Part shown: piece by piece, positions 32,995-41,567 of the stretch
How the letters are laid out: every line of letters starts with the position of its first letter
Numbering within the stretch: the first letter of the stretch is position 1
Assembly: GCA_044226685.1 (NCBI GenBank)
Contig: JBGAGP010000008.1
Span: 5,174 to 69,173, forward strand
From: Dongia_A sp044226685
GTDB taxonomy: Bacteria > Pseudomonadota > Alphaproteobacteria > Dongiales > Dongiaceae
Direction: 5' to 3'
DNA: 64,000 nucleotides
The notes under the pieces: generated by a model
The model's input: the letters and a program-made list of their open reading frames with translations, nothing else
Told to the model about the DNA's origin: nothing
The model's database searches: none
Position numbers and translations under genes: made by a program

Positions 32995-33504
32995 TCACGC
33001 CGATTGCGGCAGCGTGCTGCCGATCTCGTCCAGCCGCTTCTGCAGGCTGAGCCGGTCGAGTGCCCGCATCGGCAGGCTGACGAAGACGCTGATACGGTTC
33101 AGCATGGCGCGATAGGCTTCGGCGAAGGCGAGGCGCCGCTCCGCCTCGCTGCCTTCCGCCGCGGCGGGATCGGGAATGCCCCAATGGGCGCTCATCGGCT
33201 GGCCCGGCCAGATCGGGCAGACCTCGCTGGCGGCGTTGTCGCAGACGGTGAAGACGAAATCCATCACCGGGGCGCCAGGCGCCGCGAACTCGTCCCAGCT
33301 CTTGGAGCGGAGCCCCGCGGTCGGATGGTTCATCTTCTTCAGCAGGTCGAGCGCGAAGGGATGCACCGCGCCTTTGGGCTGGCTGCCGGCGCTATGGGCC
33401 TTGAAGCGGCCGCCGCCCTCGCGGTTGAGGATCGCCTCGGCCAGGATCGAGCGCGCCGAATTGCCGGTGCACAGGAAGAGGACGTTGTAGACGCGGTCGG
33501 TCAT
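32995..33504 (-). CDS. arsC: Arsenate reductase ArsC, low-molecular-weight phosphatase type
   Basis: This 169-residue enzyme reduces arsenate to arsenite in the cytoplasm. The catalytic P-loop C-x5-R is CTGNSARS starting at Cys12, and the redox cysteines of the thioredoxin- or glutathione-linked cycle would be in FTVCDNAASEVCP. The C-terminal helix is longer than in the smallest family members. It is transcribed between arsR and acr3, which exports the product. Confidence 0.9.
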   Translation of the reverse strand: MTDRVYNVLFLCTGNSARSILAEAILNREGGGRFKAHSAGSQPKGAVHPFALDLLKKMNHPTAGLRSKSWDEFAAPGAPVMDFVFTVCDNAASEVCPIWPGQPMSAHWGIPDPAAAEGSEAERRLAFAEAYRAMLNRISVFVSLPMRALDRLSLQKRLDEIGSTLPQSA

Positions 33505-33528
33505 GATACGGTTCCAGAAATCGACGGG

Positions 33529-33867
33529 TCAGGGGCAGCAGGACGGCAAGGCAGCCGCGAGCAGCTGGGCGCAGCGTTCCGGCTGGCCGCGGCAGCAATC
33601 CTTGACCAGGAACTGCACCAGATCGCGGGCGCCATCGAGGTCGGCGCGGTAGAGGATGATGCGGCCCTGGCGCTCCGACGTGACCAGGCCCGCGCGCTCC
33701 AGGATCGCCAGGTGCGAGGAGAGCGTGCTGGCCGGCACATCGAGATCGCGGGCCAATTCGCCGGCGGGGATGCCGTCGGGCGTCAGCCGCACCAGTTGCC
33801 GGAAGGCGTCGAGGCGCGTTTCCTGCGACAGCGCGGCGAAGGCGGAGAGGGCTTGCTTTGTTTTCAT
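33529..33867 (-). CDS. arsR: ArsR-family arsenic-responsive repressor
   Basis: The product (112 residues) is a winged-helix ArsR repressor: FAALSQETRLDAFRQLV, helix-turn-helix GELARDLDVPASTLSSHLAIL and the wing GRIILYRADL. The C-terminus has cysteine pairs (KDCCRGQPERC and PSCCP) which probably bind arsenite, as in AfArsR-type sensors with C-terminal Cys sites. The start at 33867 is preferred to the longer frame through the divergent gene. It heads the arsR-arsC-acr3 operon. Confidence 0.9.
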   Translation of the reverse strand: MKTKQALSAFAALSQETRLDAFRQLVRLTPDGIPAGELARDLDVPASTLSSHLAILERAGLVTSERQGRIILYRADLDGARDLVQFLVKDCCRGQPERCAQLLAAALPSCCP

Positions 33868-33876
33868 ATTTCGAGA

Positions 33877-33889
33877 ATCATCGATGTAT
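33877..33889. promoter_or_regulatory. Candidate ArsR operator half-site upstream of arsR
   Basis: ATCATCGATGTAT lies 10 bases upstream of the arsR start and matches 12 of 13 bases with the right part of the palindrome at 31382-31402. Shared motifs at two promoters of the arsenic island suggest a common regulator. Confidence 0.5.
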
Positions 33890-33958
33890 TGTCCGGCGTC
33901 AACCCGTCCGAATGTGATAATTGCGTGACGAGCGCGCCGGCGCCTCTGGGAGGGTGCC

Positions 33959-34621
33959 ATGTCGTCCAGCGAGCGTCGCGCCGCGTCCGGCGCGCCCGGA
34001 ATTGAGGCGCCGTTCGGCCTGGCGGAAGCGTCCGGTCTGCCCTCCTGGCTGGTTGACCGGCGCTCGGTCGCGGTCAAGCGCCTGGGCCCGCCGGCGCCGC
34101 GCGCGGACGAGCGGGACTTGATCCTCAGCGCCGCATTGACCGCGCCGGACCACAATGCGCTGCGGCCCTGGCGGCTGGTGCTGTGCGAGGCGGAATCGCG
34201 TGAGCACCTGGCCGATCTGTTCGTCGCGGCGAAGCTGGCCCTGAACCCGGCGGCAAGCGCTCTGGAGCTGGAGCGCGAGCGCGAGAAGGCGGAGCGGCCG
34301 CCGTTGCTGCTGGCACTGATCGCGGCGCCGCAACCGGATCCGCGCGTTCCGCAGGCCGAGCAGATCGCCAGCGCCGGGGCCGCGCTGCAATCCATCCTGC
34401 TCGCGGCCCAGGCCCTGGGCTATGGCGCCATCATCCTCAGCGGCTCGCGCTGCCAGGCCGCGCCCGTGCGCGCGGCGCTCGGCGTCGCCGCGGGCGAGCA
34501 CCTGCTGGGCTTCATCAGCATCGGCAGCATCGTCGACACGCCGCGCCTGGCCAGCCGTCCGGAATTGCGCGACGTGCTGCTGCATCTGGGCGCCGGCGGC
34601 GTGACGCGCGACCCGGCCTGA
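33959..34621 (+). CDS. Nitroreductase-family flavoprotein (YdjA-like)
   Basis: This 220-residue FMN-dependent protein has the family core: RRSVAVKRLGPPAP near the start, AALTAPDHNALRPWR for FMN binding and GAALQSILLAAQALGYGAI. Such enzymes reduce nitro groups or act on other electrophiles with NAD(P)H. It diverges from arsR and its stop lies 2 bases before aioX, so it is probably the first gene of the aio regulatory transcript. Its role in arsenite oxidation is unknown. Confidence 0.8.
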   Translation: MSSSERRAASGAPGIEAPFGLAEASGLPSWLVDRRSVAVKRLGPPAPRADERDLILSAALTAPDHNALRPWRLVLCEAESREHLADLFVAAKLALNPAASALELEREREKAERPPLLLALIAAPQPDPRVPQAEQIASAGAALQSILLAAQALGYGAIILSGSRCQAAPVRAALGVAAGEHLLGFISIGSIVDTPRLASRPELRDVLLHLGAGGVTRDPA

Positions 34622-34623
34622 CC

Positions 34624-35496
34624 ATGAATGCCCGCCTTCCATCGTTGACGCGCCGAGGCGTGCTGGCTTCGCTCACCGCCTTGTCGCTTGGCGGGCGCGC
34701 TCTGGCGCAGAATGCCGAGCCGTTTCGCTTCGGCCTGACTCCCGTGCTGCTCGATTCCGACATCGCCTTGCTGGCGCAGATGCAGGCCTACCTGCAGGAG
34801 GCGCTGGCGCGGCCCGTCGACCTGGTGAAGCGGCGCACCTACCAGGAGATCTCGGCCCTGCTGCTGTCGGGCGAGATCGACGCGGCCTGGATCTGCGGCT
34901 TCCCCTTCGTCCAGCACCGCGACCGCCTCGCCTTGGTGGTGGTGCCGCTCTACCACCAGAGGCCGCTCTATCAGTCGTACCTGATCGTGCCGAAGGACCG
35001 CGACGTCGCCACCTGGCAGGAGTTGCGCGGCGACATCCACGCCTTCTCCGATCCGGACAGCAATTCCGGCCACCTCGTCACCTGGGCGCTGCTGGCCGAG
35101 GCGAATGAAAGCCCGCAGACCTTCTTCCGCGAGACGATCTACACCTACGGGCACCGCAACGTGGTGCGCGCGGTGGCCGCGGGGCTGGCGCAAAGCGGCA
35201 GCGTCGACGGCTATGTCTGGGACGTCATCAGCAACCGCGACCCGGGCCTCGCCTCGCGCACCCGCGTGTTGCGGGTCTCCGAGCTGCTGGGCTTTCCGCC
35301 GATCGCCTGCCTGGCGCCGAATGCGCGGGCACCGCAGATCCAGCTGCTTTCTGCCGCCTTGCAGGAGGCCGGGAAGTCCGCAAACGGCCGCAAGCTGCTC
35401 GATATGCTGGAGCTCGACGGCTTCGCGGTGGAGGACCCTTCGCTGTTCGACAGCATTGCCGCCAAATACGAGCTGGTAAAGGCGCGAGGCACCTGA
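34624..35496 (+). CDS. aioX: Periplasmic arsenite-binding sensor protein AioX (PhnD-like)
   Basis: AioX binds arsenite outside the inner membrane and signals through AioS. The product (290 residues) is a phosphonate/phosphate-type binding protein with an N-terminal signal (RRGVLASLTALSLGG ... ALA). It has the block DAAWICGFPFVQHRD, whose Cys91 is in the place of the arsenite-binding cysteine described for AioX. Gene order aioX-aioS-aioR-aioB-aioA is that of known alphaproteobacterial arsenite oxidisers. It overlaps aioS by one base. Confidence 0.88.
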   Translation: MNARLPSLTRRGVLASLTALSLGGRALAQNAEPFRFGLTPVLLDSDIALLAQMQAYLQEALARPVDLVKRRTYQEISALLLSGEIDAAWICGFPFVQHRDRLALVVVPLYHQRPLYQSYLIVPKDRDVATWQELRGDIHAFSDPDSNSGHLVTWALLAEANESPQTFFRETIYTYGHRNVVRAVAAGLAQSGSVDGYVWDVISNRDPGLASRTRVLRVSELLGFPPIACLAPNARAPQIQLLSAALQEAGKSANGRKLLDMLELDGFAVEDPSLFDSIAAKYELVKARGT

Positions 35497-37007
35497 TGCG
35501 CGGTCTGCGGGCCCTTGCATCGCGGGTTCCCCTTGCCATCCAGGTCCCATTGCTGGCGGCCGCCATCACGGTGCTGGTTGCCGTCGCCATCTCCCAGGTG
35601 GTGCTGAATCGCCTCGCGCAGGAGCAGGCGGTCGCTTTGCGCAGCCTCGCCTCCGCCTTCATGGACGGGCTGACCACGACGGTAACCCCCGGCCTGCTGA
35701 CGCGCGATCCGTGGGAAACCTTCGATGCGCTGGACCGTGCCCGGCAGCGCTACGAAGCGGTGCATGCGGTGTTCATGGTGGTGACGCTGCCGGGCGGCGA
35801 GGTGCTGGCCGCCTCGGCTCCCGATCGCTTCCCGATCCGCTCGCGGTTGCCGGCGGAGCTGCAGGCGCGCGTCGATGCCGGCGAGGAGCTGGTGACCGAC
35901 GAGGAAGCAGGCCGTGCCTGGCTGGTGCGCGGCGTCGTGCAGGAGGGCTTCGCCATCGGCACGGTATTGACCGAGATCGACATCAGCCACCAGCTCCGCG
36001 TGCGGCGGGAGGTGGTGATGACGCTGGTCGTGGTGAACGGGCTGCTCACGCTGCTGTTCGGCACGGCCGGCTATCTGCTGGTGCGGCGCATGGTGGCGCC
36101 CTTGTCCTCGATCCGCGAAAAGCTCGGGGCCGCGGCGGCCGGGCATCCGGCGCCTTTCGATCGCCAGGCGATCGAGCTGGCGGGGCGCGAATATGGCAGC
36201 CTGTTCCGCCAGTTCAACACGATGATCCAGGCCCAGTCGGAGCGCGAATCGCTCGCCGCCGAACTCGCGAACCAGGAACAGCTCGCCATGCTCGGGCGTC
36301 TCGCCTCGAGCATGGCGCATGAGGTCAACAACCCGCTCGGCGGATTGATGAACGCGGTCGACACGCTGGACGCCCATGGCGAGGACGAGACGGTCCGCCG
36401 CCGCGTCATCGACCTGGTGCGCCGCGGCCTGCGCGGCATCCAGCAAGTCGTGCGCGCCGCGCTTGCGACCTACAAGAGCGACCAGCATCACCGCCGCCTG
36501 TCGCATGTCGACCTGCAGGATCTGCGATTCCTGATCCAGCACGAGACCGGCGCCAAGCGGCTGACGCTCGACTGGCGGAACGACCTGCCCGAGGCCTTGG
36601 AGATCGACGCCTCGCCGATTCGCCAGATCGTCCTCAACCTGCTGCTCAACGCTTGCCACGCTTCGCCCGAGGGCGGGACGGTCGTGCTGCAGGCCGGCAC
36701 GGTGGAACAGGGGCTGATGATTTCCGTGGCCGATCAGGGGCCGGGCTTGCCGCCGGCCGCGTTGCAGGCGATCGAAGCCGGGGCGGCCGGCCGGATGGTG
36801 CCGGAGCGTGACGGCCTGCGGCGCGGGCTTGGGCTGTGGACGGCGGCGCGGCTGGCCGTGCGCCTCGGGGGCGCACTCACCGCGCGCCCGGGGTCGGAAG
36901 GCGCGCCCGCCGCGCGCACCGATGCCGGGCCGGACCGGGCTGGCACCGTCATCACATTGGTTGTACCATGCGCGGCAAATCAGGGAGGAATGCGTGCGGT
37001 CGCCTGA
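35496..37007 (+). CDS. aioS: Sensor histidine kinase AioS
   Basis: This 503-residue inner-membrane kinase has a membrane segment at about 12-37, a periplasmic sensor of roughly 130 residues, a second membrane segment (VVMTLVVVNGLLTLLFG), a HAMP-like linker and a kinase core. The H-box is ASSMAHEVNNPLGG, the N-box LNLLLNACHAS, and G-boxes are ADQGPGLP and RRGLGLW. With AioX it detects arsenite and phosphorylates AioR. Its end overlaps aioR by 14 bases. Confidence 0.88.
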   Translation: MRGLRALASRVPLAIQVPLLAAAITVLVAVAISQVVLNRLAQEQAVALRSLASAFMDGLTTTVTPGLLTRDPWETFDALDRARQRYEAVHAVFMVVTLPGGEVLAASAPDRFPIRSRLPAELQARVDAGEELVTDEEAGRAWLVRGVVQEGFAIGTVLTEIDISHQLRVRREVVMTLVVVNGLLTLLFGTAGYLLVRRMVAPLSSIREKLGAAAAGHPAPFDRQAIELAGREYGSLFRQFNTMIQAQSERESLAAELANQEQLAMLGRLASSMAHEVNNPLGGLMNAVDTLDAHGEDETVRRRVIDLVRRGLRGIQQVVRAALATYKSDQHHRRLSHVDLQDLRFLIQHETGAKRLTLDWRNDLPEALEIDASPIRQIVLNLLLNACHASPEGGTVVLQAGTVEQGLMISVADQGPGLPPAALQAIEAGAAGRMVPERDGLRRGLGLWTAARLAVRLGGALTARPGSEGAPAARTDAGPDRAGTVITLVVPCAANQGGMRAVA

Positions 37008-38307
37008 GCGAGCGCATATCGGATTGGTCGAAGACGATCCGATCATGGGCGAATCCATCGCCCATCGCCTGGACCTGGAGGGCTACCAAGTCGATTGGTG
37101 GCAATCCGGCGGCGATGCCCTGCGCGCGGTGCGCGACCGTGCCCCCGACCTGCTGATCTGCGACATCCGCCTGCCCGACATCAACGGCGAGACGCTGTTC
37201 GACAAGGTGATTCCCGATCATCCCGGCCTGCCGGTCCTGTTCATCACCGCCTTCGCCCAGGTCGACCAGGCGGTGCGCCTGATGCGCGCCGGCGCCGTCG
37301 ACTATGTGGTGAAGCCCTTCGCCATGCAGGATTTCCTGGCCAAGGTCGAGGTGCTGACCAGGCGCGCGGCCGAGCCGCCGGGCCTGCTCGGCCGCTCGAT
37401 GGCGATGCGCCGCATCGACGAAGTGCTGCACCGCGTGGCCGCCATCGATTCCACCGTGCTGTTCACCGGCGAGAGTGGCGTGGGCAAGGAGGTGGCGACA
37501 CGCTACCTGCACCGCCTGTCGCCGCGCGCCGAGGCCCCGTTCATCGCGGTAAATTGCGCCGCCATTCCGCGCGACCTGCTCGAAAGCGAGCTGTTCGGCC
37601 ATGAGCGCGGCGCCTTCACCGGCGCCACGAGCCGCCATGTCGGCTATGTGGAGCGCGCGGCGGGCGGCTTCCTGCTGCTGGACGAGATCGGCGACCTGCC
37701 GCTGCCGCTGCAGGCGAAATTGCTGCGCCTCCTCGAGACGCGGCGCTTCCAGCGGATCGGCGGCGAGCAGGAGCTGAGCTCGGATGCGCGCATCGTCTGT
37801 GCGACCAACGCGGATCTCAAGACCCGGGCGGCCGCGGGCCAGTTCCGCCCCGATCTGCTGTTCCGCATCCAGGTGATCGAGGTCCCCATTCCGCCGCTGC
37901 GTGCGCGGCGCGAGGACATCGAGCCGCTGCTGGAGGAATACCGCAACCATTTCGCCGCCGGTTTCGGCCGCCACGTCGCCGGCTTCACGCCCAGCGCCCT
38001 CCGCGCCGCGATGATCCATGACTGGCCGGGGAACGTGCGCGAATTGCGCAACCGCGTCGAGCGTGCCGTGGCCCTCGCCGACGACGCCTGGATCGCGGCC
38101 GAGCAGTTGTTCCCGGAAAGCGCCGCCATGCCGGCGCACGGCGATGCCTTCTCCTCGCTCGCCGACATGCGCGAGCAGGTCGAGCGTCAGCACATCCGCA
38201 ACGCGCTGGAGCGCGTCGGCGGTCGGGTGGAGGATGCCGCGCAGCTGCTCGGCGTCTCACGCTCCACCTTGTTCGACAAGGTGCGCCGGCTGCGCATCTC
38301 GCAGTAG
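36994..38307 (+). CDS. aioR: Sigma-54-dependent response regulator AioR
   Basis: AioR activates aioBA transcription with sigma-54 RNA polymerase. The 437-residue product has a receiver domain (phosphorylated Asp in LLICDIRLPD), an AAA+ domain with Walker A GESGVGKE, the sigma-54 contact loop GAFTGA and DEIGDLPLPLQ, and a Fis-type helix-turn-helix at the end (DAAQLLGVSRSTLFDKVRR). The GTG at 36994 was chosen because AGGGAGGAA precedes it and the receiver starts soon after. Open frame continues upstream inside aioS. Confidence 0.9.
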   Translation: MRSPERAHIGLVEDDPIMGESIAHRLDLEGYQVDWWQSGGDALRAVRDRAPDLLICDIRLPDINGETLFDKVIPDHPGLPVLFITAFAQVDQAVRLMRAGAVDYVVKPFAMQDFLAKVEVLTRRAAEPPGLLGRSMAMRRIDEVLHRVAAIDSTVLFTGESGVGKEVATRYLHRLSPRAEAPFIAVNCAAIPRDLLESELFGHERGAFTGATSRHVGYVERAAGGFLLLDEIGDLPLPLQAKLLRLLETRRFQRIGGEQELSSDARIVCATNADLKTRAAAGQFRPDLLFRIQVIEVPIPPLRARREDIEPLLEEYRNHFAAGFGRHVAGFTPSALRAAMIHDWPGNVRELRNRVERAVALADDAWIAAEQLFPESAAMPAHGDAFSSLADMREQVERQHIRNALERVGGRVEDAAQLLGVSRSTLFDKVRRLRISQ

Positions 38308-38310
38308 GGG

Positions 38311-38324
38311 TCCGGCAGGCCGGA
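38311..38324. promoter_or_regulatory. Candidate AioR enhancer site 1, TCCGG-N4-CCGGA
   Basis: A perfect inverted repeat TCCGG-CAGG-CCGGA begins 4 bases after the aioR stop. The same palindrome with another centre occurs 32 bases downstream. It is about 125 bases upstream of the expected aioB transcription start, a normal distance for a sigma-54 enhancer. Confidence 0.6.
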
Positions 38325-38342
38325 CGCGCGCGCGCGGCAGAA

Positions 38343-38356
38343 TCCGGGAATCCGGA
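38343..38356. promoter_or_regulatory. Candidate AioR enhancer site 2, TCCGG-N4-CCGGA
   Basis: TCCGG-GAAT-CCGGA repeats the arms of the upstream site exactly. The 32-base start-to-start spacing is three helical turns, so both sites face the same side of the DNA, as expected for cooperative binding of an activator hexamer. Confidence 0.6.
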
Positions 38357-38418
38357 CAATGCTGCCGCGCAACAGAAAATCACCCGCTTGATTCAGAGCC
38401 TCATGTTGCGGCGCCAGA

Positions 38419-38434
38419 TGGCACGCCATCTGCT
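38419..38434 (+). promoter_or_regulatory. Sigma-54 (-24/-12) promoter of aioBA
   Basis: TGGCACGCCATCTGCT fits the consensus TGGCAC-N5-TTGCW with one mismatch, and the invariant GG (38420-38421) and GC (38432-38433) are exactly 10 bases apart. It is 42 bases upstream of the aioB start and downstream of aioR, which encodes the sigma-54 activator. Confidence 0.85.
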
Positions 38435-38475
38435 GATCTCCTCCCGGTCTCTGCTCATCTGGGAGGGAAACAAAA

Positions 38476-39000
38476 ATGGCCAAAAGATGCGAGAAGCTGG
38501 TCGATGTCGGCCGGCGGCAATTCCTGCGCGGCACCGGCGTGGTCGCGGCGGGCGGCGTGGCGACGGTGATCGCCGCGGCGCCGAGCAAGGCGGAAACGCC
38601 CCTGGCGCGCGTCGCCTATCCGAGCAACCGCCTCGGCAACGTCAAGGACCTCAAGGCGAACGAGCCGCTGGACGTCGCCTATCCCGACGATGCGGCGCCG
38701 GGCGTGTTGCTGAAGCTCGGCAAGAAGGTGCCGGGCGGCGTCGGGCCGGACGGCGACATCGTCGGCTTCTCCACCATCTGCCCGCACAAGGGCTTTCCGC
38801 TCACCTACAACGGGGACGACCGCAGCTTCAATTGTCCCGGCCACTACTCGCGCTTCGATCCGGAGGCCGGTGGCCAGCAGATCTGGGGCCAGTCGACCGC
38901 CAACCTGCCGCAATACGCGCTGCGCGTCGACGACAAGGGCGACATCTATGCCGAGGGCGTGGACGAGTTGCTCTACGGCCGCCTCAGCAACGTGCTTTAA
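38476..39000 (+). CDS. aioB: Arsenite oxidase small subunit AioB (Rieske)
   Basis: AioB is the [2Fe-2S] Rieske subunit that passes electrons from AioA to a periplasmic acceptor. The 174-residue product has a twin-arginine signal (RRQFLRG, residues 13-19) that also carries AioA across the membrane. The Rieske ligands are Cys102, His104, Cys120 and His123 (CPHKG, CPGH). The extra disulfide known in the Alcaligenes protein is absent: the equivalent positions are Phe107 and Gly122, as described for the Rhizobium NT-26 enzyme. GGGAGGGAAA precedes the start. Confidence 0.93.
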   Translation: MAKRCEKLVDVGRRQFLRGTGVVAAGGVATVIAAAPSKAETPLARVAYPSNRLGNVKDLKANEPLDVAYPDDAAPGVLLKLGKKVPGGVGPDGDIVGFSTICPHKGFPLTYNGDDRSFNCPGHYSRFDPEAGGQQIWGQSTANLPQYALRVDDKGDIYAEGVDELLYGRLSNVL

Positions 39001-39014
39001 GGGAGGACCGGATC

Positions 39015-41552
39015 ATGGCCTATAAGCGTCAAATCGACCGTCTGCCGATCATCCCGGCCGACGCCAAGAAGCACAATGTGACCTGCCACTATTGCATCGT
39101 CGGCTGCGGCTACCATGCCTATACTTGGCCGGCCAACAAGCAGGGCGGCACCGACCCCAAATCCAACATCTTCGGCGCCGACCTGTCGCAGCAGCAGGGC
39201 GCCGAGACCGTCAACTGGTACGCGCCGTCGATGTACAACATCGTGCAGCAGAACGGCCAGGACGTGCATATCGTGATCAAGCCGGATCACGAATGCGAGG
39301 TGAATTCGGGCCTCGGCTCGGTGCGCGGCGCCCGCATGGGCGAGACCCGCTTCAGCCGCGCCCGCAGCACGCAGCAGCAGCGCCTGACCGACCCGATGGT
39401 CTGGCGCTACGGCCAGATGCAACCCACTTCTTGGGACGATGCGCTGGACCTGGTGGCGCGCGTCACCGCCGCCGTGGTGAAGGAACAGGGCGAGGACGGG
39501 CTTTTCGTCTCCATGTTCGACCATGGCGGCTCGGCCGGCGGCTACGAGAATACCTGGGGCACGGGCAAGCTCTATTTCGGCTCCATGAAGGTGAAGAACG
39601 TCCGCATTCACAACCGGCCGGCCTACAACTCCGAGGTCCACGCCACCCGCGACATGGGTGTCGGCGAGCTCAACAATTGCTATGAGGACGCGGAATTGGC
39701 CGACACCATCGTCGCCGTCGGCACCAATCCGCTGGAGACCCAGACCAACTACTTCCTCAATCACTGGATCCCCAACCTGCGCGGCACCTCGCTCGACAAG
39801 AAGAAGGCGCAGATGCCGGACGAGCCGCATGCGGCCGGCCGCATCGTCATCATCGATCCGCGCCGCACGGTGACGGTCAATGCCTGCGAGATGGAGGCCG
39901 GCAAGGACAACGTGCTGCACCTGGCGCTCAACTCGGGAACCGATCTGGTGCTGTTCAACGCCATCTTCACCCACATCGTGGAGAAGGGCTGGATCGACAA
40001 GGATTTCATCGCCAAGAGCACGATCGCCGAAGGCACGGCGCGTCCGGCGCTCTATCCGGCGCGCGGCGAGGCCGACGGCAAGCCGGGACACCTCACCAAC
40101 TTCTCTGGCGCGGTCGAGGGTTGCAAGGTCTCGCTCGAGGAAGCCGCCAAGATCACCGGGCTGAAGGCAGCTGACATCGCCAAGGCGGCGGAATGGATCG
40201 CGGCGCCCAAGGAGGGCGGCAAGCGTCGCCGCACCATGATCGGCTACGAGAAGGGACTGATCTGGGGCAACGACAATTACCGCACCAACGGCGCCCTGGT
40301 GAACATCGCGCTCGCCACCGGCAATATCGGCCGGCCGGGCGGCGGCATCGTCCGCCTCGGCGGCCACCAGGAAGGCTATGTGCGCCCAAGCGACGCCCAT
40401 GTCGGCCGGCCGGCGGCCTATGTCGACAAGCTGCTGATCGAGGGCAATGGCGGCGTCCACCACATCTGGGCCTGCGACCACTACAAGACCACGCTCAACG
40501 CGCTCCAGTTCAAGACCGTCTACAAGAAGCGCACCGACATCGTGAAGGACGCGATGAGCGCGGTGCCCTATGGCGACCGCGACGGCATGGTCAAGGCCAT
40601 CCTGGCCGCGATCAAGGCCGGCGGGCTGTTCTCCGTCGACGTCGACATCATCCCGAGCCAGATCGGCCAGGCCAGCCATGTCTGGCTCCCGGCGGCCGAG
40701 GCCGGCGAGATGAACCTGACCTCGATGAACGGCGAGCGGCGCATGCGCCTGACCGAGCGCTACATGGACCCGCCCGGCAATGCCAAGCCGGATTGCCTGA
40801 TCGCCGCGGGCCTGGCCCAGCACATGGAGCGCGTGCTGCGCGACATGGGCGACGCCAAATACGCCGACCAGTTCAAGGGCTATGACTGGGCGACGGAGGA
40901 AGACGCCTTCATGGACGGCTATCACCAGAATGCCGGCGGCGGCAAATACGTCACCTACGAGGCCCTGCGGGCGATGGGTACCAACGGCTTCCAGGAACCG
41001 GCGACGGGCGTGAAGGACGGCAAGATCGTCGGCACCAAGCGGCTCTATGCCGATGGCGTGTTCTCCGGCGAGGACGGCAAGGCCCGCTTCATGGACGCGC
41101 CGTGGCGCGGCCTGCAGGCGCCGGGCAAGGAGGAGCAGAAGGCGAAGCACAAGTTCCTGATCAACAACGGTCGCACCAACCTGGTGTGGCAGAACGCCTT
41201 CCTGGATCAGGAAAACGACTTCGTGATGGACGCAAATCCCTATCCCTTCATCGAGATGAACCCGGACGACATGAAGGGACTGAAGCTCAATGCCGGCGAC
41301 CTGGTCGAGGTCTACAACGACGCCGGCTCAACCCAGGCCATGGTCTATCCGACGCCGACGGCCCGGAAAGGAGAGACCTTCATGCTGTTCGCGTTCCCGA
41401 CCGGGGTGCAGGGCAACGTGATCAACGACGGGGTGAACGAGCTCATCATCCCCAACTACAAGCAGACCTGGGGCGACATCCGGAAGATCGCCGATGCGCC
41501 GGAGGTCACCCGGTCCTTGAGCTTCAAGTCGCGCGAATACAAGGCCGGCTAG
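39015..41552 (+). CDS. aioA: Arsenite oxidase large subunit AioA (molybdopterin)
   Basis: AioA oxidises arsenite to arsenate at a bis-MGD molybdenum centre in the periplasm. The 845-residue product has the [3Fe-4S] motif CHYCIVGC (Cys24, Cys27, Cys31) and no signal of its own, as expected since it is exported with AioB. Blocks such as HNRPAYNSEVHATRDMG, GYEKGLIWGND and the C-terminal VYNDAGSTQAMVYPT agree with the AioA group of the DMSO reductase family. GGGAGGA precedes the ATG at 39015; the longer frame to 38388 is a shadow over aioB. A strong terminator follows. Confidence 0.95.
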   Translation: MAYKRQIDRLPIIPADAKKHNVTCHYCIVGCGYHAYTWPANKQGGTDPKSNIFGADLSQQQGAETVNWYAPSMYNIVQQNGQDVHIVIKPDHECEVNSGLGSVRGARMGETRFSRARSTQQQRLTDPMVWRYGQMQPTSWDDALDLVARVTAAVVKEQGEDGLFVSMFDHGGSAGGYENTWGTGKLYFGSMKVKNVRIHNRPAYNSEVHATRDMGVGELNNCYEDAELADTIVAVGTNPLETQTNYFLNHWIPNLRGTSLDKKKAQMPDEPHAAGRIVIIDPRRTVTVNACEMEAGKDNVLHLALNSGTDLVLFNAIFTHIVEKGWIDKDFIAKSTIAEGTARPALYPARGEADGKPGHLTNFSGAVEGCKVSLEEAAKITGLKAADIAKAAEWIAAPKEGGKRRRTMIGYEKGLIWGNDNYRTNGALVNIALATGNIGRPGGGIVRLGGHQEGYVRPSDAHVGRPAAYVDKLLIEGNGGVHHIWACDHYKTTLNALQFKTVYKKRTDIVKDAMSAVPYGDRDGMVKAILAAIKAGGLFSVDVDIIPSQIGQASHVWLPAAEAGEMNLTSMNGERRMRLTERYMDPPGNAKPDCLIAAGLAQHMERVLRDMGDAKYADQFKGYDWATEEDAFMDGYHQNAGGGKYVTYEALRAMGTNGFQEPATGVKDGKIVGTKRLYADGVFSGEDGKARFMDAPWRGLQAPGKEEQKAKHKFLINNGRTNLVWQNAFLDQENDFVMDANPYPFIEMNPDDMKGLKLNAGDLVEVYNDAGSTQAMVYPTPTARKGETFMLFAFPTGVQGNVINDGVNELIIPNYKQTWGDIRKIADAPEVTRSLSFKSREYKAG

Positions 41553-41567
41553 GAAGGCCACGAGACG

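Noticed and set aside
38388..39014. Upstream extension of the aioA frame giving a 1054-residue protein
   Set aside because: The extra part reads through aioB in another frame and is Arg-rich; aioA has its own GGGAGGA site and ATG at 39015.
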